From the NCBI GenBank assembly GCA_016081115.2, contig CM071934.1, positions 56,777,267-56,841,266 on the forward strand: a stretch of DNA of 64,000 nt, in the 5' to 3' direction. A program made the position numbers and the translations under genes. Shown here in pieces: positions 11,301-22,517 of this stretch. The first letter of the stretch is position 1. The number at the start of each line of letters is the position of its first letter. The notes below the pieces were generated by a model. It searched no databases. It was given only the letters and a program-made list of their open reading frames with translations, and was not told where the DNA came from. Source of the DNA: Rehmannia glutinosa (Eukaryota > Streptophyta > Magnoliopsida > Lamiales > Orobanchaceae).

Positions 11301-13640
11301 ATGGAAGCAAATTTGACACGCATCCCCATGTTCACAATTGAAGAATTTGATGATTGAAAAATTCGTATGCAGTCTCATCTATCAGCATAACACGATGAGA
11401 TGTGGATAGTGATAGAGGATGGGCCACTGCAAATTTTAAAAGTGAACACAAATGTAAGGAGAGCTGCAGCTGAAGGTGAAGAGGATGTTGCTCCCGCACT
11501 ATCATGGTTGAAAAACCAAGAGCCGAATGGACAAATGATGACGAGAAAAAGATATAACTTGGACAATGTGGCCAAGGACATTCTTTACAAAACCTTGGAC
11601 AAAGCCATGTTCAATAAAGTCAAATCATGCAAAACGGCTAAAGAAATCAGGACAAGCTAATATTGATTTGTGAATGCTCGTGAGCAAATCAAGGAAAATA
11701 AACTATCGGTTCTTTGTCTGAAATTTGAGAATTTCAAAATGATCGCAGGAGAGACCTTGGATCAACCGGATGCTCGGTTCACGAAAATTACCAACGAGCT
11801 ATCCGCACTTGGAAAAGAATATACACAAGAAAAATGTGTATGAAGATTCTAAGAAGTCTCCCAAATGAATGGGAAATGAAGGTCATGGCACTAAGACATT
11901 CCATGGACCTATCCAAGACATCCAACCATGAGCTATTCTCGGATCTCAAAGCCTACGAATTTGGTGAGAAGAAAAGACCAGGAGGAGACAGTTGTGCCCA
12001 AAACAATGCTCTAATTGTTAAGGATGGCAAGAGAGCCGAGGTCAAAGAAGTCATTGACCAAGAGGAAATAGCCCCGATGGTTAAAAGGTTTAACAAGTTC
12101 TTCAATAAGAACTACAAGAGAGGCAAGGGCGAATCCTCCGGAAGACATTCGGCTCCTCCAAGTCAAGGGAAGATAGACCAACCAAGAGAGCAGAGCATCA
12201 AAAAGTTGAATATCAAAGGGTGACAATCCAAGAATGGAAAGAGTCGATCAAAAGGTTGAAAATCTATCTTTGAACCGCTAGAAACCAGTCACTATGCCAT
12301 TGATTGCCCATATCTTATAGTCAACAAATACAGGAATGAAGAAGAAGAAAGAAAGGTCTTGAGAGAAAGAAGACAAGAAAAGAAAAAGGCAATGTTGATC
12401 GCAGAGATCGTTGAGACAATAAGTCAAGAGACACAAACATTCGAGAGTAGTGAAGTCGACTACTCAAGTGACTCAAGAAGAAGAAGCCTTGATCCGTTTA
12501 ATGGCCAGGAACAAGACCAACCCGACCAAGAAAATGAGGTACACTCTAATTCATCACTCTCAGATTCTAGTGATAGTGACTGTGACACACATACTTCATC
12601 ACCCACTGATCTTTATGATTCATTAGGCAAAATGATGAAAGATTTTGAACACATTAAATCCTCACACACACTACTAAATGAGGAAAACAGCCTACTCAAA
12701 AGCCAAAACTAACAGCTGACTAAGGAGCTGAGTACACTAAGTCAAATAGGCGATGAGAATGAAAATCTAAAGGTTTGAAAATGCTAAGCTAGTAGCGAGA
12801 GATAGGCTGCTATAGAAAAGAGGGAAAATGACCTCAAAATGTGATTGCCTCATTCACTAAGGCATCTAAATCATTGGATGATCTTATTATAAGTCAAAGA
12901 GAATGTGGAGACAAGACAGGCTTAGGATTTAATTCCTCTGTGCTATGTCAAGCTCCAAAAGTGATTTTGGAAAAAGGATCTTCAAGTAATGAAGTATCTC
13001 AAAAATCCAAAACTCCAAATGGTGCACACACATTTATTCCAAAGCACAATCACAAGCAAACGGCCTTGGTTATAAAGGAAAACAAAAAGTGAGTTGAGTG
13101 TGTCTTTGAGAGGACAAGCGAGAAGAAATCCAAATGAGTTCTCTCAAGAACTCCAAACAGAAATACTCAGTAAAAAAGAAACAGAGCTACCAAAAACCCC
13201 ATAAGTTTTATAAAAGAAACACATATGAAGGGAATGGTAGAAAGTACCCACGCCAAGCTGATTGGAATAATGTGAACTTTCAGCAAAGACCTATAGAATA
13301 TAAGTCTAAGTGGCAAAGGCCTAGAACTCAGCAAAGGCCATTCCAAAGGTATAAGAGCTTTCATCAGCACACATATGCACCTAGGCACTACACTCAGAGA
13401 TATCACAACTACCCAAAGAAGGCAATTGCTAAAACATATACACAGGCATACAGACAAAAGAGACAGCTGTATGAACCTAGAACCCCCAAGCAATTTGCCA
13501 AAATTAATTATGATTATGGCACTGATAGATGGCAACCCCTTAGAGTCAAATCATTTGGCTATAGGTTGGTTGGATCATCTTATAATACTAACCTCTCAGT
13601 ACCCAAGCAAGTATGGGTACCTAAAACTTAATTTCCTTAA
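11301..13640 (+). pseudogene. copia gag (capsid, degenerate zinc knuckle, basic tail)
   Basis: ATG at 11301 begins MEANLTRIPMFTIEEFDD and is followed by typical gag blocks: ILYKTLDKAMFNKVKSCKTA, KFENFKMIAGETLDQPDARF and RSLPNEWEMKVMALRHSMDL. The zinc knuckle near 12275-12315 keeps only HYAIDCPY; the first two Cys are lost. A Ser/Asp-rich coiled segment follows, then a Lys/Gln/Tyr-rich basic part (13134-13631) ending in PKQVWVPK, the motif that normally comes just before the copia protease. Early stops (DD*K, LSA*H), two stops near 11658-11670 and at least three frame changes break it. Confidence 0.82.
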
Positions 13641-14260
13641 TTGCAGGTTCAAGGAACAGCTGAGTGCCAAGGAACCTGGTACATGGATGGTGGCTGTTCC
13701 AGGCACAAGACAGGAAGAGCATACTGCTTGTTCAAATATATGTGGATGACATCATTTTTGGATCCACAAACAAAGAGCTGTGTGATAAATTTTCAAATCT
13801 CATGCAAAGCAAATTCGAAATGAGCATGATGAGAGAGCTGACATTCTTCCTTGGACTCCAAGTGAAACAGCTGAAGGATGGAACCTTCATAAGTCAAACA
13901 AAATACACCAGAGATTTAATGAAGAAATTTGGTATGGAAGAGAAGTCTTCAGTAAAAATACCAATGAATACATCATCAAAATGGACATGGATGCAGATGG
14001 CAAGCCAGATCAAACAAGATCTGAGCACTTATTGGATCATTGCTCTATCTTACAAAGAAGTGAGCGGCGGACATCACCTTTGCCGTAGGTGTATGTGCAA
14101 GATTTCAATCTGCTCCAAAAGAAAGCCATATGATCTGCAAAACAAGAGGATCTTGAGATATTTGAAAGGAAGCCAAGAAGTTGGCTTATGGTATCCAAAG
14201 GAAGGTGGACTCAAGCTAATTGGCTATTCGACTCACTATCTTTGGATGTAGAGTTGACAG
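13641..14260 (+). pseudogene. protease remnant fused to C-terminal half of RT
   Basis: TWYMDGGCSRHKTG (expected protease active site DSGCSRHMTG, with the catalytic Ser changed to Gly) is followed within a few residues by LLVQIYVDDIIFGSTNKELC, the RT catalytic motif, in another frame. The rest of protease, all of integrase and RT up to the YVDD motif are missing. Downstream RT reads FFLGLQVKQLKDGTFISQTK and LMKKFGMEEKSSVKIPMNTS. Between about 13980 and 14130 the frame is shifted, then RILRYLKGSQEVGLWYPKEG returns. Confidence 0.88.
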
Positions 14261-14289
14261 AAGAGCACCTCGAGCACATGTCAAATGCT

Positions 14290-14680
14290 TGAAATAGGCA
14301 AATTTATTGGTTTAGCAAAAAGCAAAATTCAATAGCCACCTCTACAAATGACGAAGCTGATACATAGTCATGCGGGCACTGTTGTACCCAAGTCCTATGG
14401 ATGAGACAAAGAATGAGAGACTATGAAGTTGAAGAAAAGGAAATTCCAATCATGTGTGATAACACAAGTGCAATTGCAATCACTCAAAATCTGTGTTGCA
14501 CTCAAGAACAAAGCATATCGATGTCGATATCACTTCATAAGAGATCATGTTGAAAAGAAGGACATCACCTTGGAATATATTTCAACCGATAAGCGGTTAT
14601 CGGCGACATATTCACAAAACCATTATGTGAGTCAAGATTTGAAGAACTCAAGCATGAGTTAGGATTAATTGAGTGAGTTG
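14290..14680 (+). pseudogene. copia RNase H, copy 2
   Basis: Fragments in different frames read IYWFSKKQNSIATST, CCTQVLWMRQRMRDYEVEEK, IMCDNTSAIAITQN, HFIRDHVEKKDITLEYIST and DIFTKPLCESRFEELKHELG. This is the same domain as 1501-1794 of copy 1, with more frameshifts. Confidence 0.83.
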
Positions 14681-14918
14681 ACACCCGAAGACTCAAAGAA
14701 AAGAAATGAAACACGAAAAGAGGAAAAAGAGTCAACTCTTAAATCAACTAAGTGAATCACCAGATCGGAAGACAAATCACAGAGTTAGGCGACAAAGTTG
14801 AGTATTTACGTGCGAGGAAAGAAGAGTTAAATCAGCTAAGGGACAAGTTGAGTCATTTATGAGCAAAGTGACAAAACCGCAAATGCTCGTTTTTACTAAG
14901 CGAGAATGTTTTTAAGAA

Positions 14919-14990
14919 TGACGTCGGATAATTATGACGTGTACAGCAAAAAAAGCCGCACACCAAGCTTATGATTGGATATAAATGCTG
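14919..14990 (+). promoter_or_regulatory. candidate internal promoter of the extra ORF, copy 2
   Basis: Two TGACG(T) words (14919-14925 and 14935-14940) precede a TATA-like GGATATAAATGCT (14977-14989), about 250 bases before the ATG at 15235. Paired TGACG motifs resemble the as-1 class bound by plant TGA bZIP factors and known from some plant viral and retroelement promoters. Copy 1 conserves the TATA segment exactly, but its ACGT cores have decayed towards TG/CA as expected for deaminated methylcytosine. Promoter activity is inferred. Confidence 0.42.
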
Positions 14991-15234
14991 CCGCATTAAA
15001 TACGAGACATTAAATGCAAATCGGCGTGCAAGATCTAAGCCGTTGATTTTGATCACATTTCAAAAATCACCCGCACGTCCTTTCATGAACCATACTTAAA
15101 CCATTTCGTCCGTTTCTCTCTCACTTTACCAAAAACTGTTCATCTCTCTCTTGAAAGCAAAAGCAAAATTTTCTCTCAAAACCCTTTCAATCCTCAGATC
15201 ATTTTCTAAGTTTCGTTCGGTAAAATACTGAGAA

Positions 15235-18200
15235 ATGGCATCCACTCATGATTTTGTCAAGCTAGGAAAGCAAATCCACACTGGGTCTACTGTGGATTTC
15301 GATGGTATGGTGAAACAGGGGTCCGACGACACCCTAGTGAAGAAGATTCTTTGAGAAATCGAAACATTTGGTGAAACCGTTTCGACGTTGGAGTTTCCGA
15401 TGACCTATGTGGAAGAGGTCGCACGCTTCTACGTGAACTCAAAGTTCACGATGAGGGCATCAAGTCCTCTGTTCATGGAAAGGAGTTCATCATTACTACT
15501 AAGGATTTGGCGAACACGCTTGTTATTCTGCAGTAAGAGTGTCGGAAATTAATGAAGCCGATGTTGACCTGATCGCCGCTTGGAAGGAAGTAGCCAAGTC
15601 CGACTATCTTTGAAAGTAGTCTACACACTAATAAGAGGTCATTGAAGGAGGACTACCACAAATTCTTTGGACATCGTTGCCAAATGCATAGATATCAAAT
15701 TTGGCGGCTTTGACCCGGTATCCCAAAGCAAAGTTGATCGTAATGGCCGCGATCATTGAAGAACAAAAAGTGAACTGGCCGAGTTTGTCTCAAGCAGACT
15801 CGCGAACGTTGGGAACAAATCCTTCAAGGAGGATGGAACGCGTTTGGAGGTTCCCTAGGATACGGCCTGGTGATTGGCGGTGATGGAGGTAAAAGGTGTC
15901 CCTCTTCGACATGGAAATGCGTTCCATGTAAACAAGAGGATGTTCAGATCAAACCTCTCTGGCGCACATAAGAGAGCCTATGCTAAGAGAGCTGATACGA
16001 GTGAGGGGGAATCACCGACCACTGAAGATACACTGTCTCCTCTCCACCAAAGAAGAAGGCCCCCTGCAGTGCTAAAAAAAAAAGTTGCCCCTGCAAAGAA
16101 AGAAAAAGAAATCTGCTCCTCGCCCTTTCTGGCCCAAGTCACTCGCCCCAGGTGTCTCCTCCCCTACAACCCCGCAGTGGAGAAGGAACCTCAAATACCT
16201 TCTCCATCGTCAAGAAAAGGAAAACGATAAGCCAAGACGGCCCACGGCTCCTCGAAGAAGAAGACAAAGACCGACCCCGCCGCCCCGGACTCGGAAGAAA
16301 CCTTATCCGAACCAAAATCCCTCCTGGTACAAACAAAAAGAAGAAGAAGAATTTTCAAGCGTTGAGCTTGAGAAACCGGGCCGAGTCGGCCACTCACCGG
16401 AGAAGATACCCGAGATCGCTGGAGAAGTAGAGTCTCCGGATGTGATCGATGAACGGCCAAGTCATGTGAGGCCAATCAACAGAGGCAAGTCAAGGACCCG
16501 TGAAAGAGAAATGTGAGGAACAAGGAACATCGAGACAACCGAATCACCTGTTGATGCGGTACGTTTCTCCACCAGTAATGAGGCTACTAAAGATGTCGAA
16601 TGTGAAGTCTGCTACCCTTAATCCCCTGGAAACGAGGGCCAACAAGAGAATGATGAAGACGATGTAATCATGTACTCTCCATTATATCCGACATCCAAAA
16701 TCGTCTGCGAGAGTGGAGAAAATGGAAGCCGAGCCTATCGAGAGTGCGTTTGAAAGACCCGTTCATTCATTTGAAGAAGAACTCTTCGTGTTTCTTGAGG
16801 TTGACACAGTCTTTGCAAGCCCTTGACGAGGATAATTGTATCAATATCTGCGATTTCGAAAAGAAAACGAACGGGCTAAAGCAAATGAGGACGCAGAGGC
16901 ACGTGAGAAGGCCAAGATCTCCCTCTCACTTTGCACCACCGATCATACACACTCTCACTTTGACGTCCTATCGTAGAAAGTGATGAGGATCTGACCTTGT
17001 TCTTTGCCCGAAGAGTTGCAAATGCGGCAAGCAATGCAAGAGTCCGAATCCTACATGAGCAAAGAATGATGGAGGGACCAGGAGAGTCCTCCAAATCACA
17101 AATGAAATAGATCCTATGGGAGTGGTGCGAAAGATATTGCCATTGTTGTTCTTTGCCACCACTTTCCCGGCTCATTCGGAGGAAGGTGTTAAGGAACTGG
17201 CGATGAAACGGGATAGTGGGGACCCCATCGAGCCAACCCCTAATGAAGGTGTCTTACCACCGCCCCAATGGCTGAATACTCGGTGAAACATCCGGAGTCC
17301 GAGACGAGTGACCCCATTCCAAGTCACTTAGGGGTGTGCCACCCGTGGGGGGAACTCCCTCCACCGGCAAAGAAGGTCGGAGGATCTCTGCGGTGACTCC
17401 ACAATGCATCTCGGAGGCGAAGTGGAGAAGGAACAACGGCTAAACACACAAAGAAGTTGTCACGGCGAGGCTCGAGGCATGATTGTGATTGTCTCACTGA
17501 AGTGCCAACCGCTTCTGCAGCTAATGACGCCGCTGGCGATGCAATCGGTCGAGGCACGAGAATCGCGCCGGGAGTTAACACTGGGCGATGAAAGTGCAAT
17601 CCATGGAGTTGAGACTCCAATTGATGCCACCTCGAAGACCCCAAGACAGTGACAGACACCGAAAAGGGATGTCCAAGGCCTCGCTGCAGTTGAGACTGCA
17701 GGAGGTAATGAAGGCCAACGGGAGGTTGAGACTTCCCGGGGTAGAGAAACTGAAGCACAAAACATCCCTCCTGCTATCATTGATCCATCAGAAAAGGAGA
17801 TAAGTGCTCTTCACAATTCCCAGGATAATCCTGATGTAACCTTTCTGGGATCGGAAGGAGACGATGAAGCTGAGTCATCCCCTGTGACTGATCCCAAAGA
17901 CTCAGCTGAGGATGTTCCCACCACGAGTAAGTCTGACCTCAAGAGTACTCGCCAAACATTCAACTTTGATGATGAGCCACCCATGGAAATCTCATCATCG
18001 TCGATGACACTTCTAATAAGGCCGAGGACCCGATCAACTCATTTGGAAAAACCAAATGATATCGACGAAGTTTGTTGAGACAGTGAGGCTCGGCAAGTCG
18101 AGTTGACTTAACAACGACCCGGCTAAAAACAGAGTCCATCTGCGCAGGCTCCCCAAGCCGCAGCGGGTTCGACTCCACAAGGGACTTCACGAGCACCAAT

Positions 18201-19850
18201 TATCATTGAATAGATTTGATTGCCCGTGATGATCCTTTCGTAGAATCATTTCCTTATCTCTCGGAGGTACTGCGACCTCCCACGAAGAATCGCTAAAGAT
18301 CGTGAGCGCTTCCACGCACTGATCCTGTTATTCCATCGTACACCATTGTTCTAGCCGACTATGACTTTGACGCCTTTGGCGTCACCAAACAGAGGTGACA
18401 ATAAAAGTTAGGGGCGTGTTCAAAGCCTTATTTTGAGATAGAAAAAATGGAAAGGCACCAGGCCTCACCGGACATGAGGCTAGATAATAGGGACGCCAAC
18501 TCATGGCGATTTGAGAGGCATAATAGTCGGGATCCGTGAGTGGTGGCAACATCAGCAAACAATGTGTGTGGAACAAGCTCGATACTTCAGGACATTGTTC
18601 AACAAGTTTTTAGTCTGGCGGGCTGAGAATGCTGATGCAAAGACAAAATTGCAAGAGCACATTGAACAAATGCATGAATCTCATACTACGAGATAAAGTC
18701 ATTGCGTGAACATAATAAGAACGAGCTCCTGCGTGTGGAAGAGAATATAGATCGAAAATTCGTCTCCTCATGGCTGAGATGAAGTTGGTAGCAGCTCAAT
18801 CCAACGCCACCCGCTCTGAGTTTCGTGCAGCTTACTCCGCAGCAGATTCGAAGTAGAACTCAACTATCAGCAGACTCGACTTTTTGCTTGCTAGCTTGTT
18901 TCCAGGGGTTCCTCTCTCCTTTGATGATGCCAAAAAGGGGAAGAGGAATACCTAAAGGCGCCGAAGGGATCTCGGTTTGAGAAGGAAGAGGAAGCGGTGA
19001 AGAAGGAAAGACAAATGAGGAAGTAATAAGAGAGAAGAAAGGAAATCATTGAGGGGGAAGGTTCGAAAGATGTGACCTTGATGATTGCTAAAACCCCCAA
19101 CAAGGTCTTGTCACGGTGATATTATCAAAACTCCCAATGACTCTGCCACTCCAACACTCTGCTTTGTACCAATGGTGAAAAGAGAAAGACATTGAAGCGA
19201 GGGATGAAGGAAATGGAAGGAAGGATGAATGCCGAGTTATGGATATTCGAAACAACATGGAGGCATTCCAATAGACAGAGACACCTATGCCATTTGAATC
19301 TGGAATCGAGACAAGATCTGTTGATGAATTCAAGACGCTCGCATCCAAGGTTATTTCGCAAACATGTCCATGGCTCAAGCACGGATTTATCTTGGGAAAA
19401 AGGTCTCACACTATGTGAAGAAGGCGACAAACAAACCACTGGCGATCACTCTGCTGTCACTCACCGGGGGAAAAAGAAGGCCCCAAGATAATACACGCCC
19501 GAGGCGGAGAGGAAGAAGCGATGGTGGAGGAAGATGTTTGGACACAGAACTCGCCAAAAACATTGAGTACATAGATCCAGGCAAAAAGGAGGGATCTCTT
19601 GGCCGGATTTGTCGAAATAGCCAACTGCAAGTGGCAAAGAACAATGATGAGTATGTTAAGAGAATTGAAGAAGAAAATAAAAGACAAACTCAATTTGTGG
19701 GAGGAAAGACAAGAAAAACTAAGAAGAGATGAAGGCGCCGAGGAAGGGCGTATGAAAAGAAGAAGGCGGTGAAGATGAGAAAAAGAGAAAAAGGTCGAGA
19801 TGATGAGTCAAGAAGATGAAAGAAGGATGCAAATGAAGGAGATGAAGTGT
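15235..19850 (+). pseudogene. very long extra ORF of SIRE-type element, copy 2
   Basis: ATG at 15235 begins MASTHDFVKLGKQIHTGSTV, homologous to the extra ORF at 2358. Later blocks also match copy 1: EVARFYVNSK, KGVPLRHGNAFHVNKRMF, DDVIMYSPLYP and LDEDNCINICDF. Copy 1 ends there, but copy 2 continues with acidic and repetitive sequence and then a helical Lys/Glu-rich stretch likely to form coiled coils (FNKFLVWRAENADAKTKL, RVEENIDRKF, DEYVKRIEEENKRQ). The original frame would have exceeded 1,400 codons. Dozens of indels break it, especially in CG-rich parts. Its role is unknown; position and coiled coil recall the env-like ORF of SIRE1, but no transmembrane segment was identified. Confidence 0.65.
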
Positions 19851-20165
19851 TGTTGTCACCCCTTCATGTATTTTACTATGTAAATACACTCTATGTAAGT
19901 CTTCTGTACATTGAATAAAATTATGCAATTTCTATACGTGAGTAGATATAGAACATCATGGTTAGTCTAAGCCCCGTTTAAGCTCTGATACAATTTTTTT
20001 TTTGGCTTAAGCTCTGATACACTCTGTAAACAGCTATGTAAAGAACAAGAATGTTATGATCAATAAAAGATCGATTCTAAACATACATTCTGTGGTTCTA
20101 CATTTGTCTGTATGTATCTTTGTTATTAAATAATTGTATGAATGTTTTAAGTTTTGGCATCATCA
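19851..20165 (+). other. 3' untranslated internal region of copy 2
   Basis: Non-coding stretch between the extra ORF and the PPT. It contains AATAAA-type words near 19914 and 20060 and a direct repeat GCTTAAGCTCTGATACA/TTTAAGCTCTGATACA at about 19975-20025. Confidence 0.5.
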
Positions 20166-20178
20166 AAAAGGGGGAAAT
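20166..20178 (+). other. polypurine tract
   Basis: AAAAAGGGGGAAA sits directly before the TGTTGGGAAA start of the 3' LTR and would prime plus-strand DNA synthesis. Confidence 0.85.
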
Positions 20179-21755
20179 TGTTGGGAAATTATTTTGTAGA
20201 TTTTGATGAATGCCATGTAAAACTTAGAATAGGAAGTTGGCACCCCATTTTTGTTGTAAACTGCATTGTAATAGATAGAAATGGTCGAGTGAGTTAAGTC
20301 GGTATGCCTAAACATGCAAGAAGACAACTGGAGACTAGAAGGAAGACTCACCGCAAGCGGTGAGTATGGCAAAGAAGAGAAGACGGAACTCGATCAAGGT
20401 GCGGTGAGATGCGGTGAGTGAAGTATCGGTCAAGTCAACTCAAGACACCCAAGTCTCGAGGTTGAAGTGACGGAAGAGTCATCAAATGATTGGAAGTCGA
20501 CTCAAGTCACCTGGGGATGTTAAGAAAATGCAAATAAGTCAAGACAAATCGAAAGAGATCCGTTGCCGTAAATCAAGAGAATTACTTAAACAAGTAATAC
20601 CTCCATCTTGCCTTTCTTGAAGTGCTCGGTTCGAGCGTGCAAAAGGAATAAACCAATGGGAAGCACTGCACCATGTCAGAACTCTGAAAAGCTGAAGAAT
20701 CATTCATAAGAGGAAATGGAAATTCCAAGGACTGCAACAAGACAAGCCAACGACCACAAGTGACTTTCAAAAATAAGCCTATCTCTTCAACGGGCAGATT
20801 TTTGAAAGATCACTATAAAAGGCTGAGGAATAACTCTGAGAGAAGGTAACCTGAACCACGAACATTCAAACAAACAAACATTTGAACTGTAACCTAATAT
20901 ATTCTCAAATCATTCAAGATCAATCCTCAAGCCTACATTACGAAGGAAATCAATCCAACACTCACCGTGAAGGAAAGATAACTTCAATCAGCTTGAAGAG
21001 GAAATTTTTGAAGAATCAAGGTGTCTACATTCCACAGAGGATTGTAGGAAGGTTCAAGTCGAACCAGTCTCAAGTTTTTGGAGGGCTTCGTGATCAAATC
21101 CAAGAAGCTTGAGCAAGTGGGTCAGTGTGTAGCAAGCGCAAAGCCCCCTGTGAAGAAGCCGAGTCGTCACGAGAAGCCACTGTGTGACCAAGACATCTCC
21201 GTGAGGCCGAGTCCCAAAGGATCAAGTCACCGTGTGTGATCAAGACATGTATCGGGTCGTTAACCACTCGTATATTGATCGATACTTAGTGGATTCCTCC
21301 CGTTCCTCCAGTTGGAGAAGAGAGAAGTAGAAGAATTACCCCATCTTCGAACCTCTATAAAAACTTATTGTCATTTACATTTCAAAGACCTTGATTTCTC
21401 ATCTTATTTTTATATCTCTGTTGATAAATTTGCTATCCAATTGATAATCAACTGAGTGCTAAAACCAAGTATTAAAACAAACTCAACCAAATTCAAGGGT
21501 GTTAAGTCTTCCAATAAAATAAATCACAATGTCGAGTTAAGTCTTTAGTCAAAACAATCGAGTTATTCCATCAACTCGATCCGAAATCGCTGAGTGACTA
21601 ACTCTGGCGATTAACTAACTTAGTCAGTCCCATCAAGACACAAACGGTGAAGTATTAACTCAATATTTAAAAGGACTAATTTGAAAAGTTGGTAAGGTTT
21701 ATTCAACCCCCTCCCCGCCTTCTAAACCTTACACTCACATCCCTTGGGACCTACA
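20179..21755 (+). repeat. 3' LTR of copy 2
   Basis: A 1,577-bp LTR starting TGTTGGGAAA and ending GGGACCTACA. Its last 1.0 kb matches the 5' LTR. A TATA box (CTATAAAAGG) lies near 20813-20822. Differences between the two LTRs are mostly small indels and cluster in CG-containing parts (for example 10545-10620 versus 21118-21200). Confidence 0.9.
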
Positions 21756-22120
21756 GGTGGATTTTCGTAGAATCCATTAAAATTCAAGTTGATGACATCA
21801 AGATTTAATGTATTCCATAAAAATTCAAATTGAGAACATCTAGAATGTTATGGAATTCAAAATCTATGGTTTGGGGTACCACTTAAATTTGAGTTTTATT
21901 TATTTATTTTAACGAACCCCATTAAATAAGCTCAAATGAGCTTTTAACGAGTTGAGCTTAGAATAGCTCACGAACGACTTGATTCATTTGCAGCTCTACT
22001 TAGGTAACCAATTTGGTAAATTTCAATTCAAGCACTATTGTTTTTTTCTTTTTTATTTTCTCTGTAGAGCTTCAAATAAAACGTGATGAGTTTTGATTTT
22101 AGCATATAGAGAAATAAATT

Positions 22121-22414
22121 GGGAGTGTGTAAAAATTTATGCTTTTAGAATAAGTAATTTATTGTAACATAAGTAAAAGTAGTTAGAAATCAAAAGTTAG
22201 TAGTATTTGAAAATATAGTCAAAAGCTTATAATCAAAAGTTGAGAGTATTTGGTGAAAAAATTATAAATATATTATTTATTTGTAAAAGTCAAATAGACA
22301 TAGAAAAAGATTCTAATTAGATGAAATAGAAAATATTTGCAAACACTTAAAATAATTTTTTAGCCAAAACGCCCACTTTTTTTTTTTTTAATAAAAGTGA
22401 TTGCAAGCACTCCC
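22121..22414. mobile_element. MITE (GGGAGTG family), copy a
   Basis: Termini GGGAGTGTGT and GCAAGCACTCCC are inverted repeats. The interior (AGAATAAGTAATTTATTGTA, AAGTAAAAGTAGTT, AAAAGTTGAGAGTATTTGGTG) matches the reverse complement of the element at 29322-29589, so the two are members of one family. It ends about 104 bases before the ATG of the TRAPPC6-like gene. No clean target duplication was found. Confidence 0.75.
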
Positions 22415-22517
22415 ATTAACAATTTTGAGTACCCAATTTACATTGGTACAAAATCCAAATCTAATCCATTTCCCGTTGGATCCCAAATCGAAACCCCAGA
22501 CGCAGAGAAGAAAGAGC

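Larger units (their letters stand above)
10182..21755 (+). mobile_element. SIRE/Maximus-type Ty1/copia retrotransposon, copy 2, 5' truncated LTR
   Basis: It contains two LTR sequences, a tRNA-Met-type primer site, gag, a protease remnant, RT/RNase H, a very long extra ORF and a polypurine tract (CAAAAAGGGGGAAAT) just before the 3' LTR. The long LTR (1.58 kb), this PPT and an extra ORF after RNase H point to the SIRE/Maximus lineage. The first about 570 bp of the 5' LTR are missing: it starts where the 3' LTR is already at 20748, right after an ATT/ATA microsatellite at 10121-10180. Integrase, most of protease and the N-terminal half of RT are deleted. Many stops and frameshifts make it non-autonomous. 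Confidence 0.88.
9051..21997. mobile_element. degenerate TIR element split by the SIRE-type copia insertion
   Basis: The left end AGGGCTGCAACCAAATCGA and the reverse complement of the right end, AGAGCTGCAAATGAATCAA, are similar inverted termini. The adjoining sequence is also repeated in inverse (GAGCGAGCTTTTAAA and GAGCTTTTAACGAGTTGAGC), a common family of plant DNA elements. Inside, a second imperfect inverted pair (GGTGTCTCCAACATGG at 9469 and, inverted, GGTACCCCAAACCATAG ending near 21880) suggests a further nested MITE. The flanks share only TAGG, so no clean target duplication remains. Confidence 0.42.

Noticed and set aside
17254..19700. Several open frames on the - strand within copy 2
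   Set aside because: They are antisense shadows of the extra ORF, in a CG-rich region; none shows a domain or consistent start.
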